From Bacteroidales bacterium (GTDB lineage Bacteria > Bacteroidota > Bacteroidia > Bacteroidales > UBA12077): a stretch of DNA of 8,746 nt. The DNA lies in the NCBI GenBank assembly GCA_003446015.1, contig DMBU01000002.1, positions 1-8,746 on the forward strand. The letters are read 5' to 3'. Positions 1 to 6,690 of this stretch are shown in pieces. The notes beneath the pieces are model-generated. The model did not search any database and had not been told where the DNA came from. It saw only the letters and a program-made list of their open reading frames with translations. Positions within the stretch are counted from its first letter, which is position 1, and the number at the start of each line of letters is the position of its first letter. A program made the position numbers and the translations under genes.

Positions 1-850
1 TGTCATTCTCTGTTACGGTATAAACTCCTTTATAAGTACTACCTCCATCGGATGTATACCAACCTAGAAATCTGTTATTGTATTCAGTTGGAGTAACTTC
101 TAATGTGGGATCCGATGTAGCTACATCAACTGTAAATATGATTGACTGACCTACTATTAATGTATCTACTCCTGTAGCATTCGAAAGAACTGAATTAATT
201 ACCGGCTTATTTGCATCTATAGCAACTGCAACATCTGTTCCGTCTTTTGTATTACTTACATTACCAGCTGGATCTGTTGCCTTTACTCCTGTCAACTGCA
301 AAGGAATTGTTCTATCCTGATCTCCATTTGTTACTAAATAGTTTCCCTCATAGCTATCTCCCCCTACTACTGGCGTCCATCCTAAATTCCTGCCATTATA
401 TGATAATGGTGTTATTGTCAAATCCGGATCTGGAGTCGCAATATCAACTGTAAATGTTATGGATTGTCCTACAATTAATGTGTCTGCACTTGTCTGATTT
501 GATGTAACACTATTTATCACTGGTGTGTGTGCATCTATCGATTTTAACACATCCGATCCATTAAAAAGAAATTTACTAGTATTTCCATCAGAATCTTTTG
601 CATATACACCTGTTAGCTGTAAAGGAGGAAATTGGTCATTGTCTCCTTCTGTCACCGTATAAGTTCCCTTGTATGTATCACCTGCGTTTGAAGTACTCCA
701 GTTTAAATCACGTCCATTATATTGCGTTGGATAAATTGTTAGATATGGATCGGGTATCGAATCATTAAAATCAACAGTAAAAGTAATTGTTTCTCCTACG
801 ATTAATGTATCAATTGTATTTGCATCAGACATCACTGTGTCAATTTCAGG
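1..850 (-). repeat. Tandem Ig-like repeat units in the secreted protein
   Basis: Three head-to-tail units are visible at 524-850 (109 codons), 206-523 (106 codons) and 1-205 (incomplete). They begin PEIDTV, PVINSV and PVINSV. Each carries a DTLIVG motif 13 residues in, then FTVD, the YN-x-R-x-L-x-W segment and a Y-x-G-x-Y strand. Units 2 and 3 agree at roughly 60% of residues over their common 68 residues by direct comparison. Unit 1 is more diverged and has an insertion near its FNDSIPDP segment. The copies differ at many third codon positions, so they are not recent perfect duplications. Confidence 0.85.
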
Positions 851-1306
851 CGGAGCTAAATCTCGAATTTCATAAACATTAAAACTATATAATGTATCTG
901 CGGTACTTTGAGCAGTTATTGCATCAGCATTACTATTTGTATACCTAACATATATAGGGCCATTGCTTGATTGAAACTGAATTGTACTAAAAGTAAGTCT
1001 TATATACTCATCGTTATTACCAGTATCACTTGGTTTAATATAACTAACTGTAGAGCCAAAAGTTTCCGCATAAATTGTATCAGCAAAAAATGGATCTAAT
1101 GAAAATATCCACTCGGCATCAGTAATCGCACTTGTTTCAACATCTGAATCATCAATATTAGTTGAAAACTGAATCTCAATTGTTCCATAATATCCATCAG
1201 AATCACCATCAACTGCAACAGCGTCTACAATAGTTACCTGCGAAAATATACTATTTGTGAATAAGATAAATAGTATTATTAACAACAATTCATATATATT
1301 TTTCAT
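1..1306 (-). CDS. Large secreted Ig-like repeat protein, N-terminal part (3' end beyond window)
   Basis: An open frame of 435 codons running off the window edge, read directly from the minus strand. It starts at the ATG at 1306 with a signal peptide (MKNIYELLLIILFILFTNS, then IFSQ, probable cut near residue 22). Residues about 24-150 form a domain that begins VDAVAVDGDSDGYYG and continues IEIQFSTNIDD; it resembles the Ig-like modules of large bacterial surface proteins that start with an Asp-rich DGDGDG-type loop. From about residue 153 come tandem Ig-like units of about 106-109 residues, each with DTLIVG followed by I-x-FTVD, YN-x-R-x-L-x-W, and LQLTGV with a DxxGN motif. The protein is likely an exported or cell-surface adhesin or structural protein. 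A type IX secretion C-terminal sorting domain would be expected in this phylum, but that end is not visible. It follows the lipoprotein gene by 54 bases and may be its own unit or the tail of the operon. Confidence 0.88.
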   Translation of the reverse strand, partial: MKNIYELLLIILFILFTNSIFSQVTIVDAVAVDGDSDGYYGTIEIQFSTNIDDSDVETSAITDAEWIFSLDPFFADTIYAETFGSTVSYIKPSDTGNNDEYIRLTFSTIQFQSSNGPIYVRYTNSNADAITAQSTADTLYSFNVYEIRDLAPPEIDTVMSDANTIDTLIVGETITFTVDFNDSIPDPYLTIYPTQYNGRDLNWSTSNAGDTYKGTYTVTEGDNDQFPPLQLTGVYAKDSDGNTSKFLFNGSDVLKSIDAHTPVINSVTSNQTSADTLIVGQSITFTVDIATPDPDLTITPLSYNGRNLGWTPVVGGDSYEGNYLVTNGDQDRTIPLQLTGVKATDPAGNVSNTKDGTDVAVAIDANKPVINSVLSNATGVDTLIVGQSIIFTVDVATSDPTLEVTPTEYNNRFLGWYTSDGGSTYKGVYTVTEND

Positions 1307-1327
1307 AATACACTAATTTTCATTTCC

Positions 1328-1335
1328 CAAATTTA
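1328..1335 (-). promoter_or_regulatory. Possible Bacteroidota -7 promoter element ahead of the Ig-repeat gene
   Basis: On the minus strand the 54-base gap (1307-1360) contains TAAATTTG, which fits the Bacteroidota -7 consensus TAnnTTTG. It lies 21 bases before the ATG at 1306. No matching -33 TTTG was found at normal spacing, and such short AT-rich matches arise easily by chance. No terminator hairpin is visible in the gap, so read-through from the upstream operon is equally possible. Confidence 0.2.
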
Positions 1336-1360
1336 AAACACCTAGAATTTAAGATTTACT

Positions 1361-2566
1361 CTACAATTCTCCATCAGAGTTTACTTTTATTAAACTTATC
1401 ATTTCGTTTCCTTCTTCACCTGAGTTCCCTACCATGATATAACCTCCATCGGAAGTTTGTTCAACTGAATACATTTTTTGTCCAAATCCTCCATAACTTA
1501 GACCATCTCTACTTTCATCTACTAAATTTCCTATTAAGATTTCTCCTTCACTGTCAATTTTAAAAAAACTTGCTGCTAAACCACTTGATAATTCAATATC
1601 TCCAACAATTACAAATCCTCCGTTTGATTTTATTATATCATATCCATGCGAAGGTAAAGCTTCTTCATACTGGGCATTCCATAAAACATTATGAATATTA
1701 TCCTCAGCTCTTATAATATAAATACTAGGATTATCACCTGTAAGATTCTCAACAGTACCTAGTATGATATAACCTCCATCATCGAGTTTTACAAGAGACT
1801 CGCCGTAATCATTGTTCGAACTTCCATAGGTAATAAAATCAGGAGATCCTCCTGTTTGATTTGTTTCAACAAGCATAATATTATTATTTGCTTGCCCTGG
1901 TTGTAAATTAAAACTATTTGTTGTTCCAATTACAACATATCCACTGCTAATTACAATAACATCACTTGAATAATCTGTACCTGCTCCACCATGATTCTGA
2001 TCCCATTCCAAATCTCTTGAATCATCTAACTTAACAAGATAGATATCTTTATCACCATCTATATCAGTGCTTCCTGCTATTATGTATCCAGATGATGCTT
2101 TCTTAATGGCAACTCCTTCTTCATTTATTTCACTTTCTCCAAAAATGCTTTCACCCTCACTAACTAATGATGAATTAAACTTCTCAAGAAAAATATTTTT
2201 ATCATCAATACCTGCGGTATCTACTACCGTTCCCAAAATGATAAATCCTCCGTCATCGGTTAATAATATTTGTGAAGCTGTATTGTTTCCACCTCTTAAT
2301 GAAGACAAGGTGTCTATTCCATCGGGTAATAAATTGCCAAATTTATTCGTTTGCATTAAAACGATTTCGGTATTTTCATTCTCAGAACTTACAGTAGCCA
2401 GAATTAAATATCCACCATTAAATTCTTTAACATCATTGCCTATTTGACTGCTTCCCGTACCTATTACTTTTACAAAAGTTTCTGCCTGGTGTGACGAGAT
2501 ATCGAGATTATCGCATGCAAAAACTGATAGTAGAAGAATAATTATTATATATCTTATTTTAAACAT
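1361..2566 (-). CDS. Lipoprotein with seven GG-Y repeats, probable seven-bladed beta-propeller
   Basis: A 401-aa predicted lipoprotein. The start at 2566 (MFKIRYIIIILLLSVFAC) was chosen because it gives a proper lipoprotein signal with Cys18 as the lipid-bearing residue. The longer reading to 2632 would overlap the preceding gene and put charged residues ahead of the signal. The mature part contains seven copies of a (G/S)G(Y/F)-hydrophobic-(G/A) motif at residues 51, 106, 159, 208, 264, 316 and 374, spaced 48-58 residues. Each is followed by a strand such as DIYLVKLD, NIMLVETN or MISLIKVN. This pattern is typical of Bacteroidota secreted beta-propellers, and seven copies suggest a closed seven-bladed ring. 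No catalytic residues are evident, so a binding or scaffolding role at the outer membrane is most likely. It begins 13 bases after the stop of the barrel gene, suggesting that the two work together. The protein ends right after the seventh repeat. Confidence 0.88.
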   Translation of the reverse strand: MFKIRYIIIILLLSVFACDNLDISSHQAETFVKVIGTGSSQIGNDVKEFNGGYLILATVSSENENTEIVLMQTNKFGNLLPDGIDTLSSLRGGNNTASQILLTDDGGFIILGTVVDTAGIDDKNIFLEKFNSSLVSEGESIFGESEINEEGVAIKKASSGYIIAGSTDIDGDKDIYLVKLDDSRDLEWDQNHGGAGTDYSSDVIVISSGYVVIGTTNSFNLQPGQANNNIMLVETNQTGGSPDFITYGSSNNDYGESLVKLDDGGYIILGTVENLTGDNPSIYIIRAEDNIHNVLWNAQYEEALPSHGYDIIKSNGGFVIVGDIELSSGLAASFFKIDSEGEILIGNLVDESRDGLSYGGFGQKMYSVEQTSDGGYIMVGNSGEEGNEMISLIKVNSDGEL

Positions 2567-2579
2567 GATTGCTAATTTT

Positions 2580-3590
2580 TTACTTATTTTGTCTAGTTCT
2601 ATAAAATGGATATACAAATCCGAATGAAACAAATAAATTATTTAATGCGAAATCATCATCAATATATCCATATTTATCCCATTTATAGTCTTGGGTAAGT
2701 CTGGTGTCAGTATTAACAATATTCATAAAACCTAAATGATATCTTACGTCCAGCATTAGGTAACCCTTTTTAATATTCCACTTTACACCTCCTCCAAGCA
2801 CGGCTGATATGTTATATTCTTTTCGCTCTCCACTAATATCAACATCACTTTCTTTTTGATCATCTCGTTCAAAATACGCGGAAGCTTTTAGCAAATAATC
2901 AAAATTAGCACCAACTCTCAAATATGGACTCCAGACACCTAATTTAAAATCATAGGTACCTGTTAAAGGAAATGATAAAACGGTTTGATATTCATCATAA
3001 ACGGTTTTTACATTATTTTGAGTTATTTCGTAATAGAATTGCTTCATTGTATAAATTCCATCGAGGTTAACTTCAATGTTATCATTGATATATCTCTTAA
3101 GTTGCAGTCCAATCTGAAAATTAAAACCCGATGAATATTCACCTTTGTAGTCCTCTGTATCTCCATATGAATATGGTTCAATAATTCTTACATAAGAATA
3201 ATTTCCTCCAAGAATAACACCAATAGAATATAGAGGAACAGTTTGATACGATTTATATAAATAGGTAAATTCCACAGGATCAGTTGGTTTTATTTCATAT
3301 TCGGGGAATTTCTTTAAGAACTTCAACATGGTTAATTCTGCCATTTCCTCATAATCTTCGAAGAGGTAGGTTTTTATGAGCAACTTATATGCGCTGGCAA
3401 GTTCTTCCTTATCGAAACTTCCATTGTTTATACAAGCTCTTAACATGGCAGGTATTGAATCTAAAATTCCTGTTTCGTACATTGCTTCAGCTTCCTGAAG
3501 CTTAAAGGCGCAATTGCTTTCCTGAGCGTTTAAAGAAAAGCTCCACAGAAACAATATAAAAACAGAAGTATAACGTAAAAAATGATTCAT
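2580..3590 (-). CDS. Outer-membrane beta-barrel protein (PorT-like type) with N-terminal helical module
   Basis: A 336-aa protein with a clear signal peptide (MNHFLRYTSVFILFLWSFSLNA, cut before QES). Residues about 27-112 form a helical, TPR-like region (KLQEAEAMYETG, then SAYKLLIKTYLF, then KFPEYEIKPTDPVEFTYLY). From about 118 to the end come alternating amphipathic strands rich in Gly, Tyr and Phe (GVILGGNYSYV, FNFQIGLQLKRYI, SPYLRVGANFDYLL, AVLGGGVKWNI, LMLDVRYHLG), closing with VSFGFVYPFYRTRQNK, an outer-membrane barrel ending. This fits the Bacteroidota 'outer membrane protein beta-barrel' (PorT-like) class, probably eight strands. The helical module would sit in the periplasm, where it could contact the WD40 domain of the upstream NTPase or the downstream lipoprotein. 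The start lies 1 base after the nSTAND stop, so it is translationally coupled. No transport substrate is suggested; a structural or sensing role is inferred from context. Identity with PorT itself is not claimed. Confidence 0.85.
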   Translation of the reverse strand: MNHFLRYTSVFILFLWSFSLNAQESNCAFKLQEAEAMYETGILDSIPAMLRACINNGSFDKEELASAYKLLIKTYLFEDYEEMAELTMLKFLKKFPEYEIKPTDPVEFTYLYKSYQTVPLYSIGVILGGNYSYVRIIEPYSYGDTEDYKGEYSSGFNFQIGLQLKRYINDNIEVNLDGIYTMKQFYYEITQNNVKTVYDEYQTVLSFPLTGTYDFKLGVWSPYLRVGANFDYLLKASAYFERDDQKESDVDISGERKEYNISAVLGGGVKWNIKKGYLMLDVRYHLGFMNIVNTDTRLTQDYKWDKYGYIDDDFALNNLFVSFGFVYPFYRTRQNK

Positions 3591-3591
3591 A

Positions 3592-6500
3592 TTAATTTGA
3601 GTTATTAGGTTCGGCTATAGTTTTTTGATATTCAACATCCGAAGCAACATAAGCATTCCATTCTTCTATACTCATATTACGATTAATTCTGTTATATAAT
3701 TCTGCTGCTAAATATTCAGATTTCGTAGCCCAGATTAATAGACGGTCTTTTTCATTGCTTGAAGTTACTAACCTTTCACCATCAGGACTAAATGCAATTG
3801 AAACCACCCACATTTTGTGGTCATTAAACTCAATGGGTTGATTGTTTAAATTTGTACAATCCCACATTCGTGCTGTTCCATCTAAGCTCGATGTAGCCAT
3901 TAGATTATCGTCTGTATTAAAATCAATATCTGATATTCGTGATTTGTGTCCTTCAAGATTTTCAATCTCTATTAATTTTTCAGCATCCCATATTTTTAAA
4001 CTTCCTTGAGAATTTCCAGCAACCAACCAGTTTCCTTTTCTATTAAATTTCACAGCAGTAATGGCAGTTTGTGATTTATCATCAATTATTTTAGGATCTT
4101 CTTCAATATTAGTAATATTCCACATATATATTTTGCCATCTTGTGCTCCGGCTACAACTGATTTAGAATCCGGAGAAATATCAATGGTATTAATTTTAGA
4201 ATTACTTTCAACTAGGATTTCACCCTGTAAAGTTTTCAAGTCCCATTTTCGAATTGTTTTATCAGAACTTGCTGAAATAAAGTATTCATTATTTGGAGCA
4301 ACAACAATACTACTGATAAATTTTGTATGACCTTTTAGCAATTTATTTGCTTCAACATTATTTGTGAGATTTGTTATTTGAATCATATTACTATCAGCAG
4401 AACAAATAAGCCATTTTCCATCGGGTGTAACACCTAAAGCTCTTTGTTCAAATGGATAATCAACGATTGTTTCAAATGCTCCATCTTCATTAACGATATT
4501 CCATTTAAGAATTTTACCATCACCTCCTGCACTTAATAAATAATTGGTTTCCGAAATAAATGCAATGTCTTTTACGGCACCAATGTGTCCATTCAAGGCA
4601 TTATAATTTTGCCCTTTTAATCCTTTGAGCGCATAATATAGTCCTAAGTAAATATCCGGGTTATGTTTTGGTCCGTCGTATTTCTCATTAAATAAATACG
4701 CCTGGTAAGCAACTAAAGCTTTTAATTGTGTATTATCGGAGATCTGTTGAGATTTAACAGCCATGCTTTGTCCTATTGATAGCATTCTTCTACGAAAAGC
4801 CTCCTGTCTTGCTACTTCTGCCGCTGCACTTTGTCGTTCTGCTTCTTCAGCATTTTTTTCAGCTAAAGAACGTTGTTCATTAGCTTCTTGTTCTCGCTGT
4901 AACGCGAGTTGCCTTTGTTGTTCAGCAATCTCAAAATTTCTGGTTGCTTCTTTTTCCTTTTGAACAGCAATTTGTCGTTGTTGATCAGCCTCCTCTTTTC
5001 GCTCTAACGCTTCCTTTTCCTTTTCTTTTGCAAGAATGGTTTGTTGCTCCGCTATTTTTTGAGATTCTACAGCATTCTCTCTTTGCTTATTTGCTTCTTG
5101 TTCTTGTCTTACTGCTTCAGTTTTAAGCATTTGAGAATAAACAGTTAATCCCATTCCAATAATTGCAGCTGATCCAAGCACTATAGCAAATATTTTTGAA
5201 CGTCGTAACTGTCGTTTTTGTAATTTAGCTTTATTTTCTTCTTCTGCTTTAAATTCTTTATGACTGGTTTCTAAATATACAATTGCCCTTTCAAAAGCCG
5301 GATTATACCTTTGAGCCCATGCCAACGTAGGCTTTTGCTTTTCTCTCCAATTTAATGCTAATTGTAAATCAGGTGGTCGCCACAGTCCGGTATTCCCGAT
5401 TTGATACATTTCAGATGCTTCTGATAAACGCATATACATTTGAACAGCGTTCCACTCTTCATCCACCCACACTTTAAGTTTATTCCATATACGCATTAAA
5501 CTTTCATGTGAAAGATCAATAATGCTTTCTCCATTTAAATCAACTTCAAATGATGGAGTAATAAAAGATCGTCCTGCAGCTCGAAATGGGTCTATAACCT
5601 TAATAACATCTTCAACCTTTGATTTTGAAATTGAAGCGATCGCGTTTATACTTGTTGGATGCCTTATTCCTCTATTGTCATTTCCTTTTTCGGTTATTGT
5701 CTTAAACATGCTTTCGCATATCCACTTTTCATCTTCTCCCAACTCGTCGTAAGCTTCGTTAGCATGTTCAGAGAGTGCTTTTTCCATCTTACCGATAGCT
5801 TCATAATCTGCAATACTAATCGGCTGATTTCTATCTGAATGTTCCATCCAGTATTCCCATGTTCTCATTAAAGCATGCTGCAGAATAGGCAACTGATCAG
5901 GATTATCACCAACTTCATTTAACAATTGTTGAACGAGTTGGGTTTCTATATTTGCGCCTCCGACAGCAACAGGACCTTCAATTGCACTTTTAAAGTCATC
6001 ACGAGTCATTTGCGGAACTAAATAGTTTGAATCATTAATTAGTTCAGTAAGCTCGTGAAACTGTGAGCACTCACCAATAAAATCAGAACGCATTGTTATT
6101 ACTACATATACCGGAATTTCCGGACTGTGATTAGCATTTACCAATAATTTAACAAATGCTTCGGACTCGTTGTATGTTGATTGGTCTTTTCGACTACTTT
6201 TATATCTGAATAACTCCTCGAACTGGTCAATGATGATTAAAATATTTTCATTTTCAAAATCAAAGGATTGACTGAGAATCTCAACTAAACCATTCGAACT
6301 ACTTCTTAATATGGATGCGTTTAATTTTTGTTTAATTAATTTATCATCTTCAATGTTTTCATTTTCTGTTTTATTCAAAATGGCTTCAGCAAGATTTTCA
6401 ATAGGAGCATTTCCCGGACGTGTAGCTATAATATTCCATTTCGATTTTGCTTCACCAATAAAACCTCCATACAATGTAGGAACAAGTCCACAATAAATTA

Positions 6501-6690
6501 AAGAAGACTTACCACTCCCGGAAGCACCAATAACTGCTACAAATTTTTCATCTGAAAGTTTTTTCAAGATTTCTTCACTCTGACCTTCGCGACCGAAAAA
6601 CAAATGACTTTCTTCAATCTTAAAAGGTCGAAGCCCCGGGAAAGGATTGAAAATATTAGTATTGCTATGTGTATTGTTTTCAGGTATCAT
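3592..6690 (-). CDS. Membrane-anchored nSTAND1 NTPase with long Ala-phased helix and seven-bladed WD40 propeller
   Basis: A 1032-aa STAND-class ATPase, a family that uses nucleotide-driven oligomerisation as a signalling switch. The nSTAND1 module starts almost at once with FPGLRPF (17-23) and LFFGRE (30-35). Walker A is GASGSGKSS (55-63), Walker B is ILIIIDQFEELF (150-161), followed by TMRSDF (199-204), DQLPILQHALMRTW (265-278) and a winged-helix region ending SHESLMRIW (394-402). One hydrophobic helix (about 500-519) follows KRQLRRSK, so the NTPase is predicted cytoplasmic. Residues 524-649 are a charged continuous helix. Seven WD-type blades (about 699-989) include GH at 701, 787 and 914 and W(N/D) ends at 730, 816, 857, 901 and 943. 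The tail RNMSIEEWNAYVASDVEY (1004-1021) matches the ending usual in STAND-WD40 proteins. No effector domain is fused, so the upstream TIR-like protein is the likely partner. The start is fixed by the ATGA overlap, and the stop is 1 base before the next gene. Confidence 0.93.
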   Translation of the reverse strand: MIPENNTHSNTNIFNPFPGLRPFKIEESHLFFGREGQSEEILKKLSDEKFVAVIGASGSGKSSLIYCGLVPTLYGGFIGEAKSKWNIIATRPGNAPIENLAEAILNKTENENIEDDKLIKQKLNASILRSSSNGLVEILSQSFDFENENILIIIDQFEELFRYKSSRKDQSTYNESEAFVKLLVNANHSPEIPVYVVITMRSDFIGECSQFHELTELINDSNYLVPQMTRDDFKSAIEGPVAVGGANIETQLVQQLLNEVGDNPDQLPILQHALMRTWEYWMEHSDRNQPISIADYEAIGKMEKALSEHANEAYDELGEDEKWICESMFKTITEKGNDNRGIRHPTSINAIASISKSKVEDVIKVIDPFRAAGRSFITPSFEVDLNGESIIDLSHESLMRIWNKLKVWVDEEWNAVQMYMRLSEASEMYQIGNTGLWRPPDLQLALNWREKQKPTLAWAQRYNPAFERAIVYLETSHKEFKAEEENKAKLQKRQLRRSKIFAIVLGSAAIIGMGLTVYSQMLKTEAVRQEQEANKQRENAVESQKIAEQQTILAKEKEKEALERKEEADQQRQIAVQKEKEATRNFEIAEQQRQLALQREQEANEQRSLAEKNAEEAERQSAAAEVARQEAFRRRMLSIGQSMAVKSQQISDNTQLKALVAYQAYLFNEKYDGPKHNPDIYLGLYYALKGLKGQNYNALNGHIGAVKDIAFISETNYLLSAGGDGKILKWNIVNEDGAFETIVDYPFEQRALGVTPDGKWLICSADSNMIQITNLTNNVEANKLLKGHTKFISSIVVAPNNEYFISASSDKTIRKWDLKTLQGEILVESNSKINTIDISPDSKSVVAGAQDGKIYMWNITNIEEDPKIIDDKSQTAITAVKFNRKGNWLVAGNSQGSLKIWDAEKLIEIENLEGHKSRISDIDFNTDDNLMATSSLDGTARMWDCTNLNNQPIEFNDHKMWVVSIAFSPDGERLVTSSNEKDRLLIWATKSEYLAAELYNRINRNMSIEEWNAYVASDVEYQKTIAEPNNSN
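4798..5115 (-). repeat. Heptad repeat: 16 alanines in perfect 7-residue register in the nSTAND stalk
   Basis: Counting from the start of the nSTAND protein, alanine occurs at residues 526, 533, 540, 547, 554, 561, 568, 575, 582, 589, 596, 603, 610, 617, 624 and 631, that is every seventh residue for 16 consecutive heptads without a slip. The other positions are mostly Glu, Gln, Lys and Arg, with occasional Ile, Leu or Val next to the alanine. At DNA level this is a 21-base phasing of Ala codons. The segment should be one continuous helix or an Ala-packed coiled coil. Confidence 0.9.
5134..5193 (-). other. Single predicted transmembrane helix within the nSTAND protein (residues 500-519)
   Basis: The stretch IFAIVLGSAAIIGMGLTVYS is uncharged and 20 residues long, enough to cross a membrane. 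It is preceded by a basic cluster (KRQLRRSK) and followed by a mixed-charge helix. By the positive-inside rule the NTPase would face the cytoplasm and the helix plus WD40 propeller the periplasm. The prediction is by eye and not tested. Confidence 0.75.
6687..6690 (-). other. ATGA stop/start overlap between the TIR-like and nSTAND genes
   Basis: The TGA stop of the TIR-like gene and the ATG of the nSTAND gene share four bases (plus strand tcat). This arrangement normally gives translational coupling by reinitiation and therefore a fixed ratio of the two proteins, which supports a physical or functional partnership. No Shine-Dalgarno sequence precedes the ATG, only A-rich sequence, as is usual in Bacteroidota. 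Confidence 0.9.

Noticed and set aside
247..453. Plus-strand Leu-rich reading frame resembling a small membrane protein
   Set aside because: It lies opposite the Ig-repeat coding region, and its Leu-rich look comes from the complement of repeat codons.
1..850. Tandem repeats considered as a CRISPR or recombination-prone DNA array
   Set aside because: The period is over 300 bases, the copies are diverged, and the frame stays open through them, so they are protein domain repeats.
1307..1360. Search for a rho-independent terminator between the lipoprotein and Ig-repeat genes
   Set aside because: No GC-rich inverted repeat followed by a T run is present on the minus strand.
2067..2447. Plus-strand reading frame of 126 codons opposite the lipoprotein gene
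   Set aside because: It is antisense to a well-supported gene, has no recognisable domain or start context, and its Pro/Ser-rich stretches mirror the repeated GG-Y coding sequence.
2567..2632. Upstream Met extending the lipoprotein reading frame by 22 residues
   Set aside because: It would overlap the end of the barrel gene and put a charged segment before the lipoprotein signal. The start at 2566 gives a clean signal with Cys18.
4763..5126. Plus-strand Cys/Ser-rich and Phe/Leu-rich short reading frames
   Set aside because: They are complements of the Glu/Ala/Arg/Gln-rich heptad region; the odd composition is explained by the opposite strand.
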